Below are positions 44,217-51,856 of a stretch of 64,000 nucleotides of DNA, piece by piece. The stretch is from UBA2821 sp902763335 (GTDB lineage Bacteria > Bacillota > Clostridia > Lachnospirales > Lachnospiraceae). A model generated the notes under the pieces. It saw only the letters and a program-made list of their open reading frames with translations. It was not told the origin of the DNA and ran no database searches. The stretch lies in assembly GCA_052066835.1 (NCBI GenBank), contig JBQHRJ010000007.1, one strand, 5' to 3'. A program made the translations under genes and the position numbers. Numbering within the stretch: position 1 is the stretch's first letter; each line of letters opens with the position of its first letter.

Positions 44217-45089
44217 CTAATGTGCATTAAGTATTGATTTTGCAAGGGAGCCTGTCTTAAATAAGCTGAAGCATAAAATGACGGTGTAGGCTGCCACTGA
44301 CCATAATGCCGTATGAAGATTGGATGCAACCGCCACACTCGACACCAGTACAGAGTAAATGCCTACGCACACCATGATGAAAAATCCCTGAAATGCCAGA
44401 GCACACAGTCCCTTGATGTAATTGTTGCCGATACTGCCCCATTCCCGGTTGCTGAGCGTCGCAAACGGAACCGGAGCCACTGAAATATAAAGGTATATCT
44501 CTATCATTCGTCCGTACAGAACGACGGTGATTAAAACGGACATGATTTTCATACATAAGCTGACAATCATGGTTTCAATTCCAAGCCCTATCAGTTCGCC
44601 TATTCCCATAGTGGAAAGCTGATCATTAAACATGGTCTGCAACGTGGATGACACATCAAGGCTCGTGGAGCCGGTAATGACACCCGATGCACTGGTCACG
44701 ATATGGTTTCCCACATCAAAGATTGCCATTGTAATGTCAAACGTCTTGCTGAGCAACATTACTGCAACACATGCTTTGATGAGGTAGCGGAAGAAAAACT
44801 CGCTCCCCATCTCGTGCATGTTGTTTTTATCCATTACCATCGTAATCAGCTCATAGCAGAGTATGGCACTGATAATCATTCCTGCTATGGGAATCATGAC
44901 ATTATCTGATAGGTTCCTGATCATGGAAAAAATGCCTGCGTTCCATGAGCTGGGTGTCTGCCCGACTTCCCCTGCGATAGAGCCTACCTTCGTATTTACG
45001 TCGGTAAACATCGTTTCAAGGTTGTCAAGCACCCACCCCTGCAGCATTTCCTTTATAAATTCAGTGATTTTGTCAATGATTGTTCCCAT
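44217..45089 (-). CDS. VirB6/TrbL-like channel protein (CD1112 type)
   Basis: 290 residues. An amphipathic start (IDKITEFIKEMLQGWVLDNL) is followed by about five membrane helices (VMIPIAGMIISAILCYELIT, FLIKACVAVMLLSKTFDI-like, LCMKIMSVLITVVLYGRMIE, IKGLCALAFQGFFIMVCVGI, LWSVAAYTVILCFSLFKTG). The motif EIYLYISVAPVPFATLSN is highly typical of this family. It forms part of the inner-membrane translocation channel. Confidence 0.83.
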   Translation of the reverse strand: MGTIIDKITEFIKEMLQGWVLDNLETMFTDVNTKVGSIAGEVGQTPSSWNAGIFSMIRNLSDNVMIPIAGMIISAILCYELITMVMDKNNMHEMGSEFFFRYLIKACVAVMLLSKTFDITMAIFDVGNHIVTSASGVITGSTSLDVSSTLQTMFNDQLSTMGIGELIGLGIETMIVSLCMKIMSVLITVVLYGRMIEIYLYISVAPVPFATLSNREWGSIGNNYIKGLCALAFQGFFIMVCVGIYSVLVSSVAVASNLHTALWSVAAYTVILCFSLFKTGSLAKSILNAH

Positions 45090-45092
45090 GAA

Positions 45093-45308
45093 TTATGAGA
45101 ACAGACTTGTAAGCTGTGGAATCACCGTCTGAGCCACAATAACGATACCGCCGCCTGCCATGAGCTGCTTGATACCCTGTGATTTTGCACCCGGATTATC
45201 ATTTCCGTAACCCTCCAGAAGATTGATTACACCCCATACTGCCACACCTGCACCGATTGCGGTTACTACTGTTTTAAGTCCTGTTACTGCTGTTGTAAAA
45301 AATGCCAT
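45093..45308 (-). CDS. Maff2-family small membrane protein
   Basis: 71 residues: AFFTTAVTGLKTVVTAIGAG then VAVWGVINLLEGYGNDNPGA and a second hydrophobic helix (GGGIVIVAQTVIPQLTSLF). It matches Maff2 proteins (PF12750), which stand next to VirB6 in Tn1549-type elements and resemble VirB2-type pilins in size and hydrophobicity. Its stop lies 3 bp before the VirB6-like gene. The GGGIV pattern and two helices would allow a pilin-like assembly; this is inference. Confidence 0.82.
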   Translation of the reverse strand: MAFFTTAVTGLKTVVTAIGAGVAVWGVINLLEGYGNDNPGAKSQGIKQLMAGGGIVIVAQTVIPQLTSLFS

Positions 45309-45348
45309 TCAATTTACCTCTTTCTTTTCTTAGATTATTTTTGCTTCT

Positions 45349-45361
45349 GGACATTGTGTCC
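45349..45361. repeat. Dispersed palindrome, copy 5
   Basis: GGACATTGTGTCC with flanking CTTCT and AAAGG, between the VirD4 stop and the Maff2 gene. Confidence 0.75.
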
Positions 45362-45377
45362 AAAGGTTGATGTTTCT

Positions 45378-47249
45378 TTATTCAGTTGTATTTGAGGAAT
45401 GCTCCCCCTGCCCGTTTACCTCCCCACAGTCAAAGGCTTCATCCACCTGTGTATTTGGAGTGACTTTCATGTGATGCAGATGCTTCACATATTTCTCAAC
45501 GTCAAAGGCATTTTTCGGGTCATAATCGGACAGCTCCCTGTATCTTTTGTGTTTCGTTATATCAAATTTGTCTGAGAAAAAAGGTCTCACGCCCCTAAGC
45601 TGCATGATACATTTCCCGCCGTCCATGACCGCAATCTCATCCTGGCTCATAAGCTCTTTTCCGGTTTTCTGGTAATTCAGACCGTAGGACTGGCTTGTAC
45701 CTCTTGTATCCGAGGTATTGTAAAGGTCAATCGTTTCCTTACCCAAAACTTCTGCCAGCTCTTTGAGCGTAGTCTTTTCCTTCCCACCGAGGAATAGTGT
45801 GGTATCACAGTTGCCTTCAATCGTGTCAGCGTTGTCCTTATAAATTGCCTTGAGCTGGGACTTTGACTGCAAAATAATAGAAGCTGATATTTCACGGCTA
45901 CGGATTGTAGCAATCAGCTTCTCAAACTGTGGAATCTGCCCGATGTTCGCAAACTCATCAAGGAGCATACGCACATGAACCGGGAGTCTCCCGTTATATA
46001 CATCATCTGCCTTGTCACAAAGCAGGTTAAAGAGTTGTGAATACATAATCGACACCACGAAATTAAATGTGGCATCCGTATCGGAAATAATGACGAATAA
46101 CGCTGTCTTTTTCTCGCCAATCGTATCAAGCTCCAGTTCGTCATATTCCATCAGGTCACGCAGCTCTTTAATGTCAAAAGGTGCCAGTCTTGCACCACAG
46201 CTAATCAATATTGATTTTGCTGTCTTTCCCGCAGCAAGTTTGTATTTCTTATACTGCCTTACTGCAAAATGGTTCGGGGTCTCCGCCTCCAGCTCCTCAA
46301 AGAGCAAATCAACAGCATTTTTGAAATTCTCATCATCCTCTCTAGCTTCGCTGGCATCAATCAGATCAATCAGCATTGCGAAATTCTGCTCCTCCTCCGG
46401 AGCTTCATACCAGATATAAGCGATGAGTGCCGTATAATAGAGCTTTTCAGCCTTCACCCAGAAGTCCTCACCGGATTGCTGTCCCTCTCCTTTGGTGTTG
46501 ACTATAATCGTGTTTACAAGTTTCAGAATATCCTTTTCGCTTCGAATATAGGCGAAAGGATTGTAATGCATGGATTTTGCAAAGTTTATGGTATTGAGGA
46601 CTTTTATTGCATAGCCACCCTTTTTTAACATCTTTCCGCACTCCACAAGCACCGTCCCCTTCGGGTCAGTAACAACATAAGATGAGTGCATCTGCATCAG
46701 ATTGGGCTTCACAAAAAAGCGTGTCTTACCGGAACCGGAGCCACCGATAACAAGAATATTTTTATTTCTCGCATACTTTGGCTGCTTTGGTCTGCCGGAC
46801 ATCATAAGTCTTTCTGTCTGTGTCAAAAGGACATTATTTTCAAACACAGAATCCATATATGGCTCTATGTCTTTGGCGTTTCCCCACCTTGCGGAACCAT
46901 ACTCAACGCCCTGCCGGAATTTCTTGGCATTCTTGGCTTTATAGTACACCACAAGCCGGAGTGCTATGCCGCATCCAGTCCCAATCAGCAAATCTCTTGG
47001 ATGGAAGCTGGGCAGAGGATTGGAAAACAGGATATCAAAACTGTTCATGACTGCCATCATCTTATCGGAAGCATTATTCCCCGGTGATACTCTCCACAGC
47101 CATGCCACCTTGTCACAGAAATATCCGACAAGAATATACGGGATATTTAAAAGCACCAGCTTCTTGGTGTCAGCCCCCTTCAGCTTTGCTTTCAGATTTT
47201 CCGGAATAGCTTTCAGGTCTTTGGCTATGCCCTGCACAATATTACTCAA
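45378..47249 (-). CDS. virD4: VirD4-like type IV coupling protein (CD1115 type)
   Basis: 623 residues. Two membrane helices at the N-terminus (LLNIPYILVGYFCDKVAWLW, DLLIGTGCGIALRLVVYY), then GSARWGNAKDIEPY, Walker A VIGGSGSGKTRFFVKPNLMQ near 167, MVVTDPKGTVL-like YVVTDPKGTVLVECGKML, and Walker B VRMLLDEFANIGQIPQFEKL near 426, followed by ILQSKSQLKAIY. It links the relaxosome to the channel and pumps DNA. Its start overlaps the PcfB stop by 4 bp. Confidence 0.9.
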   Translation of the reverse strand: MSNIVQGIAKDLKAIPENLKAKLKGADTKKLVLLNIPYILVGYFCDKVAWLWRVSPGNNASDKMMAVMNSFDILFSNPLPSFHPRDLLIGTGCGIALRLVVYYKAKNAKKFRQGVEYGSARWGNAKDIEPYMDSVFENNVLLTQTERLMMSGRPKQPKYARNKNILVIGGSGSGKTRFFVKPNLMQMHSSYVVTDPKGTVLVECGKMLKKGGYAIKVLNTINFAKSMHYNPFAYIRSEKDILKLVNTIIVNTKGEGQQSGEDFWVKAEKLYYTALIAYIWYEAPEEEQNFAMLIDLIDASEAREDDENFKNAVDLLFEELEAETPNHFAVRQYKKYKLAAGKTAKSILISCGARLAPFDIKELRDLMEYDELELDTIGEKKTALFVIISDTDATFNFVVSIMYSQLFNLLCDKADDVYNGRLPVHVRMLLDEFANIGQIPQFEKLIATIRSREISASIILQSKSQLKAIYKDNADTIEGNCDTTLFLGGKEKTTLKELAEVLGKETIDLYNTSDTRGTSQSYGLNYQKTGKELMSQDEIAVMDGGKCIMQLRGVRPFFSDKFDITKHKRYRELSDYDPKNAFDVEKYVKHLHHMKVTPNTQVDEAFDCGEVNGQGEHSSNTTE

Positions 47250-47722
47250 AGGCTATGCCCCCTGTCTTTATTCTTTTCCCGGCTCCGTTCCCTGTTCTTA
47301 TCCTGTGATACTGCATCCCTGAAACGCTTTAACTTCTCCCTTACGGAAGCTCTGCCTTTCTTCTTCTCATTACCATAAACAAATTCCTTGAATGCCTGTG
47401 CAACCACATCAGCATCCCTGCCCTTGAAGAAAACCAAATACTTGGGCGGTTCGCAGGTCTTATCTTTTTTCACTGCAAAATCAACATTGTATTTACGAGC
47501 TACCCGCTCAAAGGCTTTGATGTTGCTGTCAGTTACTTCGATAGACGACACTCCCACACCCTCGCCAACCAGCTTTTTCACAGAAGTCTTACCATGCGTG
47601 TTCTGTGATTTCTGCCTGCGGTGGTTCAAATACATACGCATGGCAGCTTTCAGCACGTTAGCATCTAATTTAGCGGTCTTTATTACAAGAGCAATCGTTT
47701 TCTGTGTTACTTCCTCCTGCAT
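47246..47722 (-). CDS. pcfB: PcfB-family (DUF3801) transfer protein
   Basis: 158 residues beginning MQEEVTQKTIALVIKTAKLD. HGKTSVKKLVGEGVGVSSIE and VTDSNIKAFERVARKYNVDF then YLVFFKGRDADVVAQAFKEF are the DUF3801/PcfB signatures. The basic C-terminal tail (RERSREKNKDRGHSL) could bind DNA. PcfB of plasmid pCF10 is required for conjugation and works with the coupling protein; the tight overlap with virD4 fits that. GGAGG precedes the start. Confidence 0.82.
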   Translation of the reverse strand: MQEEVTQKTIALVIKTAKLDANVLKAAMRMYLNHRRQKSQNTHGKTSVKKLVGEGVGVSSIEVTDSNIKAFERVARKYNVDFAVKKDKTCEPPKYLVFFKGRDADVVAQAFKEFVYGNEKKKGRASVREKLKRFRDAVSQDKNRERSREKNKDRGHSL

Positions 47723-47819
47723 AAGTACCTCCGATCATTGCTACCTGAGTGTATGCCCTGCTATGGTGGAACATACAGCCTGTGCAGTAAATATCTCATA
47801 AGCTCTCCTTTCTGCTTCC

Positions 47820-47832
47820 AGACATTGTGTCC
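47820..47832. repeat. Dispersed palindrome, copy 6
   Basis: AGACATTGTGTCC (one mismatch in the left arm) upstream of pcfB. Confidence 0.65.
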
Positions 47833-47852
47833 AAAAGTCCATGAACGCAAAA

Positions 47853-47889
47853 AGGGCAGCTATAAACCTTTACGGTCTATAACTGCCCT
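47853..47889 (-). terminator. Terminator between the 299-residue gene and pcfB
   Basis: AGGGCAG-TATA pairs with TATA-CTGCCCT; on the minus strand the stem is followed by TTTTTGCG. Its stem is closely related to the one at 49639-49674. Confidence 0.7.
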
Positions 47890-47990
47890 GGCGCTGTTTT
47901 GTTTCATGTTAAATTATTGTAATATTTATCATACTGAACGTTGTATATACATCTCATTTCCGTATAAGCATACTATTGGAATTTCATTTT

Positions 47991-48890
47991 CTAAAAAATA
48001 TTGTAAAGGTTTATCTTTCCTGCTGGTGTCTTGAACCCAACAAGTCCCACCAATATTCCTTGGTCGTTACAACTTAATTGAAATCCTATATATGTTCCTT
48101 CCATACTGTTAAGTTTGTATATTGCCCTGTTGATTTTTGCCATTTCATTTATGGCTACATATGGTCTCCTCGTACAGTTTACTGGTTCGAGCGAACAATA
48201 GACTTTTTCCTGAAATTCAAATACTATATTCGCACTACATTCACTATATAGCTTAAATATGTCTTTATCCTCTGTTATTTTCGGTTCCAATGTTCCCGGA
48301 ATCATATCAGTTATTTCAAAAAAACCGATCTTCTCCATCCAACCATTTTTTACAATTATCTCCAAATTCTGTATATTAAAATATTCTTCTGCTTTTGTTG
48401 GATGCGGTATTACATCTATGAAATACACATCATGGAAATCAATTATGCACAATAATTGTGTATCACTTCTGTTATTCTTCATCTGTTTTTTATCTGCTAC
48501 AAACTTATCACTCATGTGCAAATGAAACAAATGCCATGTATATCGCAAAAAATCTGTTTCTCGTGACTTTTTTATGTTATTTGAAAGAAAGATATTCATA
48601 TCCTTTCCCTCTGAAAATGCATTCTCAAACATTTTCAAAATTTCTACATATTCTTTTGATATTTCATTCAAATTAATTCTGTTCAATAATTCCTTAGAAT
48701 AATGTACTGTTCTTTTAGTCACAGGAATCAATCTAAACAGATATGAGAAGAAATCTATTATAGTATCTTCTGGTTCTTCTTTACATTTATACTCTATACC
48801 TTCGCTATCATAAAATTTACGAATTTCAGATTGAATATCCTGATATATAGTTTTTTCTAATTCGGTCTTTTCTCTCTTCGTATTATCCAT
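47991..48890 (-). CDS. Uncharacterised 299-residue protein, possible cargo
   Basis: AT-rich compared with the genes around it. A His-rich motif TWHLFHLHMSDKFVADKKQM is followed by TQLLCIIDFHDVYFIDVIPH and then LEIIVKNGWMEKIGF. This order (HLxHLH, then a strand ending in FIDVxxH) resembles an uncharacterised family I have seen near defence genes, but I cannot name it. The C-terminal third has alternating strands (IVFEFQEKVYCSLEPVNC, GTYIGFQLSCNDQGILVGLV). It stands between conjugation genes with its own terminator. The role is unknown. Confidence 0.65.
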   Translation of the reverse strand: MDNTKREKTELEKTIYQDIQSEIRKFYDSEGIEYKCKEEPEDTIIDFFSYLFRLIPVTKRTVHYSKELLNRINLNEISKEYVEILKMFENAFSEGKDMNIFLSNNIKKSRETDFLRYTWHLFHLHMSDKFVADKKQMKNNRSDTQLLCIIDFHDVYFIDVIPHPTKAEEYFNIQNLEIIVKNGWMEKIGFFEITDMIPGTLEPKITEDKDIFKLYSECSANIVFEFQEKVYCSLEPVNCTRRPYVAINEMAKINRAIYKLNSMEGTYIGFQLSCNDQGILVGLVGFKTPAGKINLYNIF

Positions 48891-48926
48891 ATTTTACCTA
48901 TCCTTTTCATTCTTTAATAAATTACA

Positions 48927-49586
48927 TTATACTTTTGTTTTTACAAAGAACAGTGTATAGATTTCTGAATGTATCTTGTTACCATCAATCTTCACATCAT
49001 CTAGCAGCAACGCCTGGAACAAAACATCCCTCACATTTTCCAGTCTTACCATCCCATACTCTTTTTCCGTAAAGCCTTCCGCCTGCACCTCTGTACTTGC
49101 AGCTTCTTTCCTTGCTACCAGACAATGCGTATATAACCCCAAGATGTACTTGTCCGACAGCAGAAATGCGTATGTTTCATTTCCCCGATATGTATATCGG
49201 CACTTTTCCAGATTTTCTTCCGGTATTGTGAAATAACATCTGACCGTTTCCAGATATACATCTCCATTATACTCCGGCTTTAACTTATTTGCATACCTTT
49301 TGATTGTTGCAAAAATATTATTCCTCTGCATTGCGGTCTTAGTTCTCTTGAATACAGGCTTCCTGCCTTGCAGGTTCATATAAACATTATTGATAACAGC
49401 TTTCCCGGCATACTGGCTAAAATCTCCTATTCTCAGCAGATATGACAATACCTCCAGTAGTTTCTCCTTTGATGATATCTCCTGATACGAATATTCTCCA
49501 AACTCAATATGGTCTAACTTCAAAGGGCTGCTCCCCTTTGCTATCTCCCGTTCCATTACACGATTAACATCTCTCATTGATTCCAT
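48927..49586 (-). CDS. DUF6038-like mobile-element protein
   Basis: About 219 residues from ATG 49586 (AAGGAG ten bases before); a longer frame to 49619 would begin inside a dispersed palindrome. LDHIEFGEYSYQEISSKEKL then LRIGDFSQYAGKAVINNVYM describe a mixed alpha/beta protein with no membrane segment; RTKTAMQRNNIFATIKRYAN is a basic helix. I place it with DUF6038-type proteins of similar elements from memory. Function unknown. Confidence 0.55.
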   Translation of the reverse strand: MESMRDVNRVMEREIAKGSSPLKLDHIEFGEYSYQEISSKEKLLEVLSYLLRIGDFSQYAGKAVINNVYMNLQGRKPVFKRTKTAMQRNNIFATIKRYANKLKPEYNGDVYLETVRCYFTIPEENLEKCRYTYRGNETYAFLLSDKYILGLYTHCLVARKEAASTEVQAEGFTEKEYGMVRLENVRDVLFQALLLDDVKIDGNKIHSEIYTLFFVKTKV

Positions 49587-49611
49587 ATCCGGCTTTCTCC
49601 TTCCCGCTTCT

Positions 49612-49624
49612 GGACACAATGTCC
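49612..49624. repeat. Dispersed palindrome, copy 7
   Basis: GGACACAATGTCC, with the asymmetric centre in the opposite orientation to copies 5, 6 and 8; upstream of the DUF6038-like gene. Confidence 0.75.
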
Positions 49625-49638
49625 CAAAGCAATAAAAA

Positions 49639-49674
49639 AGAGCAGCTACAAATCTTTCGACCCATAACTGCCCT
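49639..49674 (-). terminator. Terminator after the 121-residue gene
   Basis: GGGCAGTTA-type stem pairing with TAGCTGCTC, followed on the minus strand by TTTTTTATT. Similar stem to 47853-47889. Confidence 0.7.
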
Positions 49675-49687
49675 GACGCTGTTATTC

Positions 49688-50053
49688 CTATAATTCTATT
49701 CCTGCCTTTTTGGCAAAATCGGTTTTTTTATCCATAAGCTCTTTTTTCTTTTCTTCTGGAAGGCTTTCAAATATACCTTTATATCCTTTTTCCAAAAGTG
49801 GTGTGCCCTTTGCCATCAGATAAAGTTTTGTATCCAGCCATTCCACCCAGAGATCTTCAAACAGACTCCGGCAGTCCGTAAAAGTATATACATTATCAAA
49901 TCCCTGATTTTCTGTATAATACTGCAATTTTACAAAGCCATATCTTCCGGCATCCATAACAAGTATATTTTCAAGCTCATACAGCTCTGCAAATGCATCG
50001 GCAACCTGTCTGCACTTTTCTTTTTCGGCTTCTGTAATATAGCTTTTTTTCAA
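49688..50053 (-). CDS. Uncharacterised 121-residue protein, relative of 30371-30739
   Basis: KCRQVADAFAELYELENILV then MDAGRYGFVKLQYYTENQGF, with a Lys-rich C-terminal helix (PEEKKKELMDKKTDFAKKAG). It shares its core with the 122-residue protein of the mobilizable element. It is divergent from the small HTH gene at 50198, with a palindrome between them, and has its own terminator, so it is probably a separately controlled unit. Confidence 0.65.
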   Translation of the reverse strand: MKKSYITEAEKEKCRQVADAFAELYELENILVMDAGRYGFVKLQYYTENQGFDNVYTFTDCRSLFEDLWVEWLDTKLYLMAKGTPLLEKGYKGIFESLPEEKKKELMDKKTDFAKKAGIEL

Positions 50054-50124
50054 GATATAAGTCCCTCCTGTTACTGTTCGACCATTTATTTTAATATCTA
50101 TTTTTTATCTCAATCTGCATATTT

Positions 50125-50144
50125 ATGGTGCATACACGCACCAT
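50125..50144. promoter_or_regulatory. Palindromic operator between divergent genes
   Basis: ATGGTGC and GCACCAT around a 6-base centre, in the AT-rich space between the 121-residue gene and the HTH gene. A likely binding site for the HTH protein. Confidence 0.5.
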
Positions 50145-50197
50145 ATTATTATAGGTTTTCTCCATTTAAAATACAAGAGAGGAAAGGAGTTGCCTGT

Positions 50198-50404
50198 ATG
50201 ATTAAATATGACCCTCTCTGGCAAACGCTGAAAGCCAAGAACATCAGTCAGTACCAGCTTATCAAAGATTATGGCATTGACAAAGCACAGCTTCAGCGGC
50301 TCCGGCAGAACATGGTAGTAAAAACCATTATTCTGAACAGGCTGTGTCAGATACTTGACTGCCGGATTGAAGATATCATGGAATATGTTCCGGATGACAA
50401 ATAA
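50198..50404 (+). CDS. Small XRE/Cro-type HTH regulator
   Basis: 68 residues; AAAGGAG stands eight bases before ATG 50198. YDPLWQTLKAKNISQYQLIK then DYGIDKAQLQRLRQNMVVKT is a Cro/C1-type HTH, ending LNRLCQILDCRIEDIMEYVP. It is the only plus-strand gene seen in the conjugative element here. Such single-domain regulators in this family of elements are thought to control the transfer or replication genes; the palindrome at 50125-50144 is the obvious operator. Confidence 0.82.
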   Translation: MIKYDPLWQTLKAKNISQYQLIKDYGIDKAQLQRLRQNMVVKTIILNRLCQILDCRIEDIMEYVPDDK

Positions 50405-50452
50405 AGGTATTGTTGTGGATGATTAGCCGACAATGCCTTTTTTGTTGCTCTT

Positions 50453-50782
50453 TTATTCCTTTGGACATTGTGTCCAGAAGTGTCCGCCTATCACTTTTAT
50501 TATCTCCGTAAATATCTTTGCAATTCTCATTATCACAACAATGCCACCTATCAAACCACCAATTATACAGTTAAGTGCAAATACACCCATACTTCCGGCA
50601 ATTCCAAAATTCTTTGGTATCAGATACAGACACATTTTCCGGATACCGTAAGGGCATCCCACCAGTATCCAGTAAAGGAAATAATCAAACCCTTCTGCTT
50701 TGCAGCATACCGGATAACAGGTAATCATCCAGAGTGCCAGAACAACCGCCGGAACCACTATCTCAAACAATACCTTTTTCAT
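50453..50782 (-). CDS. DUF6050-like small membrane protein
   Basis: 109 residues from ATG 50782 (GGAGG five bases before). Three membrane helices: VLFEIVVPAVVLALWMITCY, FLYWILVGCPYGIRKMCLYL and VFALNCIIGGLIGGIVVIMR. The last residues HFWTQCPKE are encoded by copy 8 of the dispersed palindrome. The gene overlaps the end of repA by 20 bp. Name from memory of similar proteins in these elements; function unknown. Confidence 0.6.
   Translation of the reverse strand: MKKVLFEIVVPAVVLALWMITCYPVCCKAEGFDYFLYWILVGCPYGIRKMCLYLIPKNFGIAGSMGVFALNCIIGGLIGGIVVIMRIAKIFTEIIKVIGGHFWTQCPKE
50463..50475. repeat. Dispersed palindrome, copy 8
   Basis: GGACATTGTGTCC followed by AGAAGTGTCC, which adds a third half-site as in copies 1 and 3. 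It lies at the 3' end of the DUF6050-like gene. Confidence 0.75.
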
Positions 50783-51842
50783 GCCATCCTCCTCCATACA
50801 TATCATGCTGCACCTCCTGCTGATAATAATGATTTATCGTAGAGGGAGCATTATACAATGCTGTCACCATGTACGACTTGATATTTGCAATTTTCGTAGT
50901 GGTATTTTTCATACAGCCCATCACATATTCCAGATGTCCGCTGTCCAGCTTCAAAAACTTGGATTTCACAAGCTCATACGGATAATCTTCTCCCGCAACT
51001 TTTACTGTGGTACGCTTTACACATACAATCTCACAGATAACCTCAAACAGTTCCTCATACAATGCCTTATCCTGCCAAGCAGCATATTTCATGTGATGCT
51101 CATACTCAATATTTTCCTTAATCAGCTCTATGTATGCGTTTACATCCTCCATCCCATCCATCGAATCAGGCTTTTTCTGCTCACTCTCCGATTGATTGAT
51201 AGGATTGATATAATTCATATCAGTATAATTCTGATCAGTCTGATTATAGTTAGTATAAATAGGGGCTGAATTTCCGACCTCTTGAAGTCCGTTTTGCCCA
51301 CCTCTTGAAGTCTGATTTTCCGAGTTCCTGAAGTCGGTTTTTCCGACCTCTTGAAGTCGGCTTCTCAGACTTCTTGAATTCGGTTTTTCCGACTTCTGCA
51401 AATCGGTATCTCCGACCTCTGCAAGTGTATCACTATCCACTTGCATTTTATCAGGCTTTTCCTCTGTTTCCTGCGAAACAACAAAATTTTTCACATAAAT
51501 AATATCCGGTTTTCCAAGCCCTCTGCGGATTCTCTCCACCAGACCAATACCTTTATTTGTATCTAATTCTGCAAGGACTTTTATTGCCTTGTCCTTTCCG
51601 CAGCCCAAATCCTCCATAATTGCATCTACCGTATATATAATATACGCCCTGTTTTCATCATCAAGCCACCCATTTTTCATGGATAAGGACATTCTGTCAA
51701 GCATCAGACCGTACAGGAGCTTGGCATCACTGCTAAGCCCCTTGAAACGCTCATCTTTAATCAGCAGCCGTGGAACACGATAAAAAGAGAACTGATCTGC
51801 TTCGATTCCATAATAATAATCGAACTTGATTGTACCACCCAT
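50763..51842 (-). CDS. repA: RepA_N-family replication initiator
   Basis: 359 residues from ATG 51842 (AAGGAGG eight bases before); a much longer open frame upstream has no ribosome site. The N-terminal RepA_N domain (FYRVPRLLIKDERFKGLSSD, AKLLYGLMLDRMSLSMKNGW, DLGCGKDKAIKVLAELD) is followed by a variable region encoded by seven 23-bp repeats, then a DUF6017-like C-terminal domain (AAWQDKALYEELFEVICEIV, LDSGHLEYVMGCMKNTTTKI). In RepA_N plasmids the origin lies inside the repA gene. The protein should allow the excised element to replicate. Confidence 0.87.
   Translation of the reverse strand: MGGTIKFDYYYGIEADQFSFYRVPRLLIKDERFKGLSSDAKLLYGLMLDRMSLSMKNGWLDDENRAYIIYTVDAIMEDLGCGKDKAIKVLAELDTNKGIGLVERIRRGLGKPDIIYVKNFVVSQETEEKPDKMQVDSDTLAEVGDTDLQKSEKPNSRSLRSRLQEVGKTDFRNSENQTSRGGQNGLQEVGNSAPIYTNYNQTDQNYTDMNYINPINQSESEQKKPDSMDGMEDVNAYIELIKENIEYEHHMKYAAWQDKALYEELFEVICEIVCVKRTTVKVAGEDYPYELVKSKFLKLDSGHLEYVMGCMKNTTTKIANIKSYMVTALYNAPSTINHYYQQEVQHDMYGGGWHEKGIV
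51271..51430. repeat. Seven 23-bp tandem repeats inside repA (iteron-like, probable origin)
   Basis: The core CTTGAAGT or a variant begins at 51281, 51304, 51327, 51350, 51373, 51396 and 51419, exactly 23 bp apart. Unit consensus on the plus strand: CCGACCTCTTGAAGTCGG plus TTTTT, itself partly palindromic (CCGAC/GTCGG). Since 23 is not a multiple of 3, each repeat is read in a different frame, so selection must act on DNA. Confidence 0.85.
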
Positions 51843-51856
51843 TTTTACCGCCTCCT

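Noticed and set aside
47723..47852. 12- or 33-codon frames upstream of pcfB, one with AAAGGAG before its ATG
   Set aside because: Possibly a leader peptide, but too short to support as a gene; the longer one merely reads through a dispersed palindrome.
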